From: Brucella rhizosphaerae
Lineage (GTDB): Bacteria > Pseudomonadota > Alphaproteobacteria > Rhizobiales > Rhizobiaceae
Reading direction: 5' to 3'
DNA length: 64,000 nucleotides
Assembly (NCBI RefSeq): GCF_002252475.1
Contig: NZ_NNRK01000017.1
Location: 1-64,000, forward strand
A program made the position numbers and the translations under genes. How positions within the stretch are numbered: position 1 is the stretch's first letter; the number at the start of each line of letters is the position of its first letter. Below are positions 18,134 through 25,358 of this stretch, piece by piece. The notes below the pieces were generated by a model that had not been told where the DNA came from, did not search any database, and worked only from the letters and a program-made list of their open reading frames with translations.

Positions 18134-19096
18134 ATGAAGAAGTCCCTTATTGGCGCCACGATTGCCTTTTCAGCAGCACTGCTTGCCAGCACGGCTGCAT
18201 TTGCTGACGTCACCGTCTATTCGGCAGGTCCGGGCAAGCTGATCGAAGGTCTGGCCGCAGGCTTTACCGCCAAGACTGGCACGAAGGTCAATGTCTTTCA
18301 GGCAACGACCGGCAAGGTCATGGCACGTATTGAAGCCGAAGCTGCCAATCCGGTTGTGGATGTTCTGATTTCAGCGTCATGGGATACAGCAACCGATTTT
18401 GCAAAGCGCGACTGGCTTGTGGCTTATACGAGCCCCAATGCTGAAAAGGTTCCTGATTTTCTGAAGAATGAAACAGCTGTTGCCCAGGGTGTTTCGGCAC
18501 TTGGTATCGCATGGAATCCAAACAGCAAGACCCCGAAGCCAACCGAGTGGGCAGATCTTGCCAAGCCGGAATATAAGGATCTGGTCAATTTGCCTGATCC
18601 AGCGCAGTCGGGTGCAACTTTCGAACTCGTTGCCGCTCTGCAGACAGAGCAGGGGTGGGATCTTTTCAAACATCTGCATGAAAATGGTGCAGCTGCTGCC
18701 GGTGCCAATGCCGAAGCGCTCAACCCGGTGCTTCAGGGTGCAAAGGCCGCTGTATTTGGAGCAGTCGATTACATCTCGCTCGCAGGCAAGGCCAAGGGCG
18801 AAGCAATTGATGTCATCTTCCCTGAATCGGGCACGGTTATTGCCCCGCGTCCGGCCATGATCCTCAAATGGTCGAAGAACCAGGATGAAGCCAAACAGTT
18901 CATCGATTACATGCTGTCGGATGAAGGTCAGAAGATGGTGGCGGATACCTATTTGATGCCTGCGCGTTCTGACATTGCAGCAAACCGTCCATTGATCAGC
19001 GATCTGAAGATTCTGAAGATCGACGCAGCAGCCGTTTATGGCAAGCGCAACGAAACGTTGAAGGAATTCAACGCGATCTTCGGCGCGAAGAAATAA
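18134..19096 (+). CDS. Periplasmic substrate-binding protein, FbpA/AfuA-like
   Basis: 320 residues with a clear signal peptide (cleavage after AFA, about residue 24) and AGGAGA before the ATG. The fold is that of class 2/cluster D extracellular proteins (DVTVYSAGPGKLIEGLAAGF at the N-terminus). Iron-binding FbpA proteins normally use two adjacent tyrosines in the C-terminal lobe; at the corresponding place this protein reads AVDYISLAGK, with a single Tyr. The ligand may therefore not be ferric iron; 2-aminoethylphosphonate, polyamine or another anion are alternatives. It is 36 bases after the ATPase gene. Confidence 0.82.
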   Translation: MKKSLIGATIAFSAALLASTAAFADVTVYSAGPGKLIEGLAAGFTAKTGTKVNVFQATTGKVMARIEAEAANPVVDVLISASWDTATDFAKRDWLVAYTSPNAEKVPDFLKNETAVAQGVSALGIAWNPNSKTPKPTEWADLAKPEYKDLVNLPDPAQSGATFELVAALQTEQGWDLFKHLHENGAAAAGANAEALNPVLQGAKAAVFGAVDYISLAGKAKGEAIDVIFPESGTVIAPRPAMILKWSKNQDEAKQFIDYMLSDEGQKMVADTYLMPARSDIAANRPLISDLKILKIDAAAVYGKRNETLKEFNAIFGAKK

Positions 19097-19102
19097 GATC
19101 TG

Positions 19103-19147
19103 GAGCACATTCCGAAAATTGTGAAACAGTTTTCGGATCAGATGCGC
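19103..19147. repeat. Intergenic mosaic repeat, copy 1 (half element, inverted)
   Basis: GAGCACATTCCGAAAATTGT... to ...GATGCGC is the reverse complement, with a few changes, of the second half of the elements at 22164-22257 and 37078-37178. All three share a dyad around TTTTCGG/CCGAAAA. It separates the binding protein gene from its permease gene. Confidence 0.7.
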
Positions 19148-19258
19148 GTTCAAACGGCTCTTCCTGTTTCTCAGGGAGAGCCTCTTATTCTTTCAATTCA
19201 ATAGATTATGAGCGAGTGGATATATTGTATCTGCTGCTCGGCGACCGCAGAGGCTATC

Positions 19259-20938
19259 ATGAGTGCTAAGACCGCTACTGCTTCAAATCCCCTTGGTTTT
19301 GTGGCTGTCATAGGACTCGCGATTGTGGTTGCGGTTCCATTCATTTTCATCGTTTTGCAAGCCATTTTCCCGCAGATCGGCCAAGGTCTGCTGACTGCAC
19401 CCTTTGCCCATTTGCCAGCTCTTTTTGAAGATCCCAGGCTCTTGCGCATGACCGGTAACACTGTGTTGCTCGGGCTTTGCGTGGTGGCATTGTCGGCGCT
19501 GATTGCAGTGCCTCTGGCGGTATTCCGGGCACTGTATAAAGTGCCTTTCGCGCTGGTGTGGGACGTATTGATGCTGGTGCCGTTCATGATCCCGCCCTAT
19601 ATCGCAACGCTTGGCTGGATCATGACATTACAACCGCGCGGCTATCTCGATCAGCTTGCGGGCTTCCATCTCGCGCCATTTCTGTTCTCGCTTGCGGGCA
19701 TGACATTTGTCATGGCGCTCAATACATTTCCATTGGTCTATTTTGCGGTTTCGCGCACCATCGAAGCAGTCGGAGCACGTTATTCGGATGTGGGGCGTGT
19801 TTTTGGTGCATCGCCCTGGCGTTCGTTCTTCCGGATCACGCTGCCATTGGCAACGCCCGGACTGGCCGCAAGCTTGTTGCTCGTTTTTGCCTCTGCCATT
19901 GAGGAATACGGAACACCTGCCGCACTTGGCAGTCGTTCCGGTTTTGAAGTTCTGGTAACGGAAATCGACCTTAGAATATCCGACTGGCCGATTGATCTTT
20001 CAGGAGCGGCGGTCTTCTCGTTAGCGCTGGTCTGTCTTTCGCTCGCAGCGTTCATGTTTCAGCGTTGGATTTTGACGCGTCGCTCCTATGTGACAACAGG
20101 CGGCAAGCCGCAGAACAAAGACAAGCGGGATCTTGGAACACTCAAAATCCCGGTCGTGATTTTGTTTGCTGTGATAGCTTTCGCCGCAACCGGCGTGCCG
20201 CTCCTTGCAATCCTTGCGACGGCAATGTCGAAGACAATTTCCGGTGGGCTGACGCCTGCAAATCTTGGCTTCGATAATTTTGCAGATATTGCGGATAATA
20301 GCGCGGGTGCCATGCGCGCGCTGGTCAATAGTCTGTCGCTTGGCGTAGCAAGCGCTTTGTTGACTGGCTTTCTTGGTGCAGTCGCCGCTTATGCGGTGGT
20401 AAAAATGCGCTTCCGTGGGCGCTTTTGGCTGGATGTGTTGACTGTCTTGCCGAATTCCCTGCCGGGTGTCGTGGTTGCGGTTGGCCTTATCCTCGCATGG
20501 AACCAGCCATCGCTGCTCATTTCGCCTTATAATACACCGCTGATCCTGCTGCTTGCTTACTGCTGTATTTTGCTGCCGCAGCCAATTCGCTACGCGACAG
20601 CTGCGTTTCACCAGATCGGCGATAATCTCGAAGCAGCGGCACGGGTATGTGGTGCAAGCAGTTTTACGACATTCCGCCGCATCATGCTGCCGCTGATTGC
20701 GCCCAGCCTTATCACTGCGATGCTGCTGGTCTTTGCGGTGGCGACGCGAGAGCTGGTGGCATCGATTCTTGTGGCGCCTGTTGGTATGCAGACCATATCG
20801 ATTTTCATCTGGCGACAGTTTGAGCAGGGATCGGTTGGTCTTGGCATGGCGATGGCATTTATCGCGATTCTGCTGACAACACTGCTGCCCTTGCTGCTGA
20901 TGGGGCTTTTGAAACGGACTGGTCTGGTGAAAATCTGA
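19259..20938 (+). CDS. ABC transporter permease, two-domain FbpB-like
   Basis: About 559 residues from ATG 19259 (AGAGG upstream); an in-frame ATG at 19208 would add 17 residues but has no ribosome-binding site. The protein is a duplicated permease with about twelve membrane helices. Each half carries an EAA-type loop that docks to the ATPase (GASPWRSFFRITLPLATPG near the middle and GASSFTTFRRIMLPLIAPS near the end). This duplicated layout is typical of FbpB/SfuB and phosphonate-type importers. It completes the three-gene importer, with a mosaic repeat between it and the binding protein gene. Confidence 0.87.
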   Translation: MSAKTATASNPLGFVAVIGLAIVVAVPFIFIVLQAIFPQIGQGLLTAPFAHLPALFEDPRLLRMTGNTVLLGLCVVALSALIAVPLAVFRALYKVPFALVWDVLMLVPFMIPPYIATLGWIMTLQPRGYLDQLAGFHLAPFLFSLAGMTFVMALNTFPLVYFAVSRTIEAVGARYSDVGRVFGASPWRSFFRITLPLATPGLAASLLLVFASAIEEYGTPAALGSRSGFEVLVTEIDLRISDWPIDLSGAAVFSLALVCLSLAAFMFQRWILTRRSYVTTGGKPQNKDKRDLGTLKIPVVILFAVIAFAATGVPLLAILATAMSKTISGGLTPANLGFDNFADIADNSAGAMRALVNSLSLGVASALLTGFLGAVAAYAVVKMRFRGRFWLDVLTVLPNSLPGVVVAVGLILAWNQPSLLISPYNTPLILLLAYCCILLPQPIRYATAAFHQIGDNLEAAARVCGASSFTTFRRIMLPLIAPSLITAMLLVFAVATRELVASILVAPVGMQTISIFIWRQFEQGSVGLGMAMAFIAILLTTLLPLLLMGLLKRTGLVKI

Positions 20939-20940
20939 CC

Positions 20941-20950
20941 CTGTCGACAA
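20941..20950. promoter_or_regulatory. Candidate GntR operator 1 (CTGTCGACAA)
   Basis: The palindromic core TGTCGACA lies 78 bases upstream of the M24 peptidase start. The same form recurs at 22998-23009 and, as TGTATACAA, at 25274-25282. FadR/FCD-type GntR proteins bind sites of the form TTGTNNACAA, and one is encoded between these sites. Confidence 0.6.
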
Positions 20951-20969
20951 ATTGCGTACAGAGATTTAT

Positions 20970-21010
20970 CCTTTCAGCATGTCACGGTAGGAGTGGCATC
21001 TGCTGAAAGG
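20970..21010 (+). promoter_or_regulatory. Leader hairpin that could mask the M24 peptidase ribosome-binding site
   Basis: Perfect 10-bp arms CCTTTCAGCA (20970-20979) and TGCTGAAAGG (21001-21010) enclose a 21-nt loop. The right arm touches the GAAAGGAATAAGGA stretch before the ATG at 21019, so folding could limit ribosome access, or it could be the end of the preceding transcript. Confidence 0.5.
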
Positions 21011-21018
21011 AATAAGGA

Positions 21019-22161
21019 ATGTCTGTCACAACCCATGCGCCGCGTATTTCCAATGATGAGCGGCTGCAGCGATTGGAAATTTTGCGCCGTTCTCTGAGCG
21101 AAAAAGGCGTTGGTGCTCTGCTACTTGGGTCAACCGCAAGCCTGCGTTATTTCACAGGTCTTGTCTGGCATTCGAGTGAACGCCTGCTCGGTGCCATTAT
21201 CACACAGACAGACATTGTTTATATTGTTCCGGGTTTTGAGCAGAGCCGCGTGGAAAGCCTTCCGCATTTGCCGGGCGAAATCTGCGTCTGGCAGGAAGAA
21301 GAGAATAGTGCTGCACTGGTTTCCTCGCTGTTAAAAGCGGGTGACACACTAGCCGTTGACGATGCTGTGCCGCTGTTTGTCTATAATGCTTTGTGCAACG
21401 AAATCGGTGCTGATCGTCTTGTCGATGCAGGGCCAATTATCCGTGAGCAGCGTATTCGCAAGTCTGAAACAGAGATCGGCATTATCAAATATGCCATGGA
21501 GCTGACGCTTGAGGTTCATCGCCGTGCGCACCAGTTCATCCGTCCGGGCATAGCCGCGTCGGAGGTCGTGCGTTTTATTGATGAGCAGCATCGCGAAATG
21601 GGCGCCTCTGGCGGCTCAACTTTCTGCATCGTTTCTTTTGGTAAGGCAACATCGCTACCGCATGGTGCCGATGGTGAGCAGTTTTACAAGAACGGTGATG
21701 TCATTCTCGTTGATACAGGTTGCCGGATCGATGGCTATCATTCTGATCTGACGCGCACCTATATGCTGGAAGAACCGACAGCCGAGTTTGAGCGCATCTG
21801 GACGATCGAGCGACAGGCGCAACAGGCTGTGTTTGATGCAGCAAAAGTTGGTGCGGCCTGTTCCAGCCTTGATGATGCCGCCCGCGCTGTGATGGTCAAG
21901 CATGGTCTCGGACCAGACTACCAACTGCCCGGCCTGCCGCATCGCGCAGGCCATGGCCTGGGTCTCGAAATCCATGAAGCGCCGTATATTGTTCGTGGCA
22001 ATCAGTTGCCGCTCGCGCCGGGCATGTGCTTCTCCAATGAACCGATGATTGTTGTGCCAGGGCAGTTTGGTGTGCGCCTTGAGGACCATATTTACATGAC
22101 GGATCAAGGCCCTGAGTGGTTCACTCAGCCTGCCAAGGGACCAACTGAACCTTTCGCGTAG
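21019..22161 (+). CDS. M24-family metallopeptidase (Xaa-Pro dipeptidase/aminopeptidase-like)
   Basis: 380 residues: an N-terminal creatinase/prolidase-type domain (1-150) and a C-terminal pita-bread catalytic domain. All five metal ligands of the M24 family are present: Asp232 (VDTG), Asp243 (HSDLTRT), His312 (GHGLGLEIHE), Glu341 (SNEP) and Glu355 (RLED). It is probably cytoplasmic and hydrolyses X-Pro or X-hydroxyproline bonds; this fits the hydroxyproline-degrading genes downstream, although creatinase-like or other M24 roles are possible. AAGG-AATAAGGA precedes the ATG. It is followed by a mosaic repeat and then the GntR gene. Confidence 0.85.
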   Translation: MSVTTHAPRISNDERLQRLEILRRSLSEKGVGALLLGSTASLRYFTGLVWHSSERLLGAIITQTDIVYIVPGFEQSRVESLPHLPGEICVWQEEENSAALVSSLLKAGDTLAVDDAVPLFVYNALCNEIGADRLVDAGPIIREQRIRKSETEIGIIKYAMELTLEVHRRAHQFIRPGIAASEVVRFIDEQHREMGASGGSTFCIVSFGKATSLPHGADGEQFYKNGDVILVDTGCRIDGYHSDLTRTYMLEEPTAEFERIWTIERQAQQAVFDAAKVGAACSSLDDAARAVMVKHGLGPDYQLPGLPHRAGHGLGLEIHEAPYIVRGNQLPLAPGMCFSNEPMIVVPGQFGVRLEDHIYMTDQGPEWFTQPAKGPTEPFA

Positions 22162-22163
22162 AA

Positions 22164-22257
22164 TGCGTTTCGATCTGATTGTATCAGATTGGCGCTCTAA
22201 TCATTTGTCTTAAAGCGTTTCCCGAAAACCGCTTCGCACTTTTCGGGAAACGCTTAA
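22164..22257. repeat. Intergenic mosaic repeat, copy 2
   Basis: Two dyads in a row: TCTGATTGTATCAGA with flanking GCGTTTCG...GGCGCTCTAA, then AAGCGTTTCCCGAAAA ... TTTTCGGGAAACGCTT, a 16-base near-perfect inverted repeat. The same two-part layout occurs at 37078-37178. It lies wholly between genes, so translation starts placed inside it are not credible. Confidence 0.75.
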
Positions 22258-22280
22258 ATTTCCGACAGAAGGATAAGCCT

Positions 22281-22985
22281 ATGACGGATAGTGAAGCCAT
22301 CCTCACAAATGAGCGTAAGCGTGGATCGGGCGTTAAAATGGTCTACGACCTGCTACGCGATGAAATTCTCGATCTGGTTCTGCCGCCCGGTAGCTCAATT
22401 GATGAGGTGCAACTTGCCGAGCGTTTCAAAATGTCCCGTACGCCAATCCGGGAGGCGTTGGTGCGGCTGGCAGGCGAGGGGTTGATTGATACGTTGCCAA
22501 ACCGCTCGACCATGGTGTCAAATATCGATTTCCTCAATATGCATACCTATTTCGATGCTTTGACGCTGATGTATCGCGTGACCACGCAGCTTGCAGCTAA
22601 AAACCATCGTCCCGAAGATCTGGAGATCATCGGGACGCATCAGAAAGAGTTCGCGGCGGCGGTTGAAGCACAGGACGCGCTTGGCATGATTGCCACCAAT
22701 GCGGCTTTGCATCTGGCGATCGCGGAAGCGGGGCGCAATCCCTATTTCATTACATTGTTCAAGCGTCTTCTCGATGAGGGACGTCGTATTCTGCGACTTT
22801 ACTATCAGTCTTATAATGATCGGCTGCCAAAACGTTTTGTGGAAGAGCACGACGAAATGATCGCAGCAATTGCCGCGCGTGACGTCAAACTTGCCGAGCA
22901 ATTAGCGCATGAACACGCCGAGCAGATTGTGCGGCAAGTGCAGAAACTGGTGATGCGGGACGACCGTCTGGAAATAAGTTTGTAG
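22281..22985 (+). CDS. GntR-family regulator, FadR/FCD subfamily
   Basis: 234 residues from ATG 22281, which has AGAAGGAT upstream; a longer frame begins inside the mosaic repeat and is rejected. A winged helix-turn-helix occupies about 20-85 (DEVQLAERFKMSRTPIREAL is the recognition region), followed by an all-helical FCD ligand domain with metal-type histidines (HLAIAEAG, EHDEMI, HEHAEQI). Such proteins usually repress catabolic operons and release on binding a small carboxylate. It lies between the peptidase and the deaminase genes, and three TGTNNACA palindromes flank these genes, so it is the likely local regulator of hydroxyproline use. Confidence 0.87.
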   Translation: MTDSEAILTNERKRGSGVKMVYDLLRDEILDLVLPPGSSIDEVQLAERFKMSRTPIREALVRLAGEGLIDTLPNRSTMVSNIDFLNMHTYFDALTLMYRVTTQLAAKNHRPEDLEIIGTHQKEFAAAVEAQDALGMIATNAALHLAIAEAGRNPYFITLFKRLLDEGRRILRLYYQSYNDRLPKRFVEEHDEMIAAIAARDVKLAEQLAHEHAEQIVRQVQKLVMRDDRLEISL

Positions 22986-22997
22986 ACCTGTCTAATT

Positions 22998-23009
22998 TTT
23001 GTCGACAAA
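22998..23009. promoter_or_regulatory. Candidate GntR operator 2 (TTTGTCGACAAA)
   Basis: A perfect 12-bp palindrome just after the GntR stop and 150 bases upstream of the deaminase gene. It contains TTGTCGACAA, matching the form TTGTNNACAA expected for FadR-type GntR proteins and the site at 20941-20950. Confidence 0.65.
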
Positions 23010-23019
23010 TAAAATACAT

Positions 23020-23033
23020 ACTGATATATCAGT
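23020..23033. promoter_or_regulatory. 14-bp palindrome upstream of the deaminase gene
   Basis: ACTGATATATCAGT is a perfect dyad 11 bases after operator 2. It could be a second regulator site in the same promoter. No second copy was found in the cluster. Confidence 0.4.
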
Positions 23034-23158
23034 TATAGAGAGTTGATACGAGGCAATACGCCACGACAGTTTCAACTGCGCTGTTTTTTGTTTTGTTGCA
23101 TTGTCCGTTGCAAAGCTGCTCTGCAGTTTTACTGGAAATGCTCTGAGAGGAGTTTTAG

Positions 23159-24121
23159 ATGGCTGCCAATATTTTCTCCGGCGTGATTCCGGCTCTGATG
23201 ACCCCATGCAAGGACGATCGCACGCCTGATTTCGATGCGCTGGTGCGCAAAGGCAAGGAACTGATCGCGGCTGGCATGTCGGCTGTCGTTTACTGCGGTT
23301 CGATGGGCGACTGGCCACTGCTGACCGATGAGCAGCGTATGGAAGGCGTTGCGCGTCTTACCGCAGCAGGCATTCCTGTGATCGTAGGCACGGGTGCGGT
23401 CAACACCGCAGTTGCTGCAGCTCACGCAGCACATGCGCAAAAGGTTGGTGCCAAGGGTCTGATGGTAATCCCACGTGTTCTGTCGCGTGGCTCTGTGATT
23501 TCAGCGCAGAAAGCTCATTTCAAAGCCATCTTGTCTGCTGCTCCTGATCTTCCTGCTGTCATCTACAACAGCCCATATTATGGCTTCGCAACCCGCGCCG
23601 ATCTGTTTTTTGCGTTGCGTGCAGAGCATTCGAACCTTGTTGGCTTCAAAGAATTCGGTGGTCCGGCTGACATGCGTTATGCGGCTGAAAACATCACCAG
23701 CCGCGATGACGATGTAACGCTGATGATCGGCGTAGATACGGCTGTAGTCCATGGCTTTGTAAACTGCGGTGCAACTGGTGCGATCACGGGCATCGGCAAC
23801 GTTCTGCCGAAGGAAGTCATCCAGCTTTGCAAGCTTTCGCAGGCTGCAGCTGCGGGCGATGCTGATGCGCGCCAGCGCGCGCTTGAACTCGAGCAGGCGC
23901 TTGCCGTGCTTTCATCCTTTGATGAGGGGCCTGATCTTGTGCTCTATTTCAAGCACATGATGGTTCTGAAGGGCGATAAGGAATATACGCTGCACTTCAA
24001 TGAAACCGATGCTCTTTCGGCCAGTCAGCGCGGATATGTCGAAGCGCAGTTCAAGCTGTTTAACAGCTGGTATGCCGAATGGAGCAAGCTTCCCGGCGCA
24101 GTACAGAAGTACAAGGCTTAA
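23159..24121 (+). CDS. lhpC: 1-Pyrroline-4-hydroxy-2-carboxylate deaminase (DapA/NAL superfamily)
   Basis: 320 residues with the DHDPS/N-acetylneuraminate-lyase barrel. The Schiff-base lysine is Lys164 (VGFKEFGG) and the partner tyrosine Tyr136 (VIYNSPYYG). The substrate-end motif is YCGSMGDWPLLT instead of the GTTGE found in DapA, a feature I associate with deaminases of the 4-hydroxyproline route. The reaction would convert 1-pyrroline-4-hydroxy-2-carboxylate to 2-oxoglutarate semialdehyde plus ammonia in the cytoplasm. The gene for the next enzyme, the semialdehyde dehydrogenase, lies nearby. GAGAGGAG precedes the ATG. A sugar-acid dehydratase role is the main alternative. Confidence 0.84.
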   Translation: MAANIFSGVIPALMTPCKDDRTPDFDALVRKGKELIAAGMSAVVYCGSMGDWPLLTDEQRMEGVARLTAAGIPVIVGTGAVNTAVAAAHAAHAQKVGAKGLMVIPRVLSRGSVISAQKAHFKAILSAAPDLPAVIYNSPYYGFATRADLFFALRAEHSNLVGFKEFGGPADMRYAAENITSRDDDVTLMIGVDTAVVHGFVNCGATGAITGIGNVLPKEVIQLCKLSQAAAAGDADARQRALELEQALAVLSSFDEGPDLVLYFKHMMVLKGDKEYTLHFNETDALSASQRGYVEAQFKLFNSWYAEWSKLPGAVQKYKA

Positions 24122-24143
24122 TTTAGTCGCAAGCTTAAAGAAA

Positions 24144-24169
24144 GGCCCTCCGTTTGGAGGGCCTTTTTT
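24144..24169. terminator. Bidirectional terminator between deaminase and Ldh-family genes
   Basis: An 8-bp stem GGCCCTCC / GGAGGGCC with a GTTT loop is followed by six T; an A-rich flank on the other side lets it serve the convergent gene as well. Confidence 0.9.
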
Positions 24170-24171
24170 GT

Positions 24172-25212
24172 TCAGGAAATGGCATCCAGGCCTTTGGCCA
24201 AGAGCAGATCGAGTTGGTCGATTTCGGCCTTGGTGAGCTTGATACCTTCGCTTTCAGATTCAGCGCGCGCTTTGAAACGGCGTTGCGAGGGCAGGCGTGC
24301 ACCCTGACCGACGATGGCTTCAAAGAAGCTTTCTGCGCGGGCAAATGGGTCGCCGGGACGGCCTTTAGCGAATGCTTCTGGCGAAAACGCGATGATAAGC
24401 TCGCCATGTACCGGTGAAAGTGTGGTTGTACCGAGAAAATCGAGTACTTCCGGGCTGGTCAGATCGCCAATCATGATTGCTGCAAGCAGTTCAACCATGG
24501 TGCTGATTGCTGAGCCTTTGTGCCCACCGAATGGCAACATGGCACCGGCCAAAGCTGTTTCCGGGTCAGTTGTCGGATTGCCGTCGACATCTAATGCCCA
24601 GCCTTCAGGCAATTGCTTGCCTGCTCGGCGATGCAGTTCGATCTCGCCACGTGCGGCGACAGATGTTGCAAAGTCGAAGACGTAAGGCGATGTTTCCTTG
24701 CGCGGCCAGCCAAATGCGAATGGATTGGTGCCGAGCAACGGTTTGTTGCCGCCTGTTGGTGCTACCGTTGCATAGCTTGGGCACATGACGAGGGCAGCCA
24801 AGCCTTGGGCTGTCAGCGCTTCGACTTCCGGCCAGAGTGCTGAAAAATGCGTGCAGTCATTGATGACGAGGGCTGCAATGCCATTTTTGCGCGCGCGCTC
24901 TGCCAATACCGGTACACCCGTCTCGAAGGCAGGGTTTGCGAAGCCATAATTGGCATTCACCCGCACAATGCTCGACGCTTCCTGAGTAACGATTTCAGGA
25001 ATTGCATCCGGTTTTACCTTACCGGCCTTGACTGTACGAAGCGCACCCTCGATACGGTATATGCCGTGGGATTTGCAGTGGTCGCGTTCACCCGCAACAA
25101 TCACACGAGCGACGGCTCCAGCCTGTATTGCGTTGAGACCTGCTTTACGAAAAATCGCCTCCACGCGGTCGTGAAGCGTTGCAATGCTCAGGATTGTGGT
25201 CTCGCTCATCAT
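24172..25212 (-). CDS. Ldh-family (malate/L-lactate dehydrogenase-like) NAD(P)H oxidoreductase, likely imino-acid reductase
   Basis: 346 residues from the paired ATGs at 25212/25209; the frame runs further upstream but into the divergent promoter. It has the type 2 malate/lactate dehydrogenase fold: catalytic-region HCKSHGIYRI near the N-terminus, NDCTHFSALWPEVE, a nucleotide-binding GGNKPLLGTNPFAFGWPR and GGHKGSAISTMVELLAA. The family includes delta1-pyrroline-2-carboxylate / delta1-piperideine-2-carboxylate reductases. Beside hydroxyproline genes, reduction of pyrroline-2-carboxylate to L-proline (from trans-3-hydroxyproline or D-proline) is the best inference; ureidoglycolate, malate or sulfolactate dehydrogenase remain possible. 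It is transcribed divergently from the aldehyde dehydrogenase. Confidence 0.8.
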   Translation of the reverse strand: MMSETTILSIATLHDRVEAIFRKAGLNAIQAGAVARVIVAGERDHCKSHGIYRIEGALRTVKAGKVKPDAIPEIVTQEASSIVRVNANYGFANPAFETGVPVLAERARKNGIAALVINDCTHFSALWPEVEALTAQGLAALVMCPSYATVAPTGGNKPLLGTNPFAFGWPRKETSPYVFDFATSVAARGEIELHRRAGKQLPEGWALDVDGNPTTDPETALAGAMLPFGGHKGSAISTMVELLAAIMIGDLTSPEVLDFLGTTTLSPVHGELIIAFSPEAFAKGRPGDPFARAESFFEAIVGQGARLPSQRRFKARAESESEGIKLTKAEIDQLDLLLAKGLDAIS

Positions 25213-25272
25213 GCGTCTTTCATGGCTACGCCTGACGGGAGGCCCCACAGGCAATTGATATCTGCGCACATA

Positions 25273-25282
25273 ATGTATACAA
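25273..25282. promoter_or_regulatory. Candidate GntR operator 3 (ATGTATACAA)
   Basis: TGTATACA is a perfect dyad, set inside the wider inverted repeat TAATGT...ACATTA (25271-25288). It sits in the divergent promoter between the Ldh-family and aldehyde dehydrogenase genes and matches TTGTNNACAA in nine of ten positions. Confidence 0.62.
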
Positions 25283-25358
25283 ACATTAGGCAAGTGCAAT
25301 TTAGATGCGGTGGGATACTGGCTTAATTGCACGCCGATTTCTACAGGAGGATGAACGA

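Noticed and set aside
17021-20938. Firm annotation as an iron(III) importer
   Set aside because: The binding protein lacks the expected adjacent tyrosine pair, so the substrate is left open.
20021-20950. 309-codon open frame on the minus strand opposite the ABC permease
   Set aside because: It mirrors a high-confidence permease gene, is rich in His, Arg, Gln and Cys with no domain, and has no ribosome-binding site.
22179-22280. Longer N-terminus for the GntR regulator
   Set aside because: It would be encoded by the mosaic repeat and lacks a ribosome-binding site; ATG 22281 has AGAAGGAT upstream.
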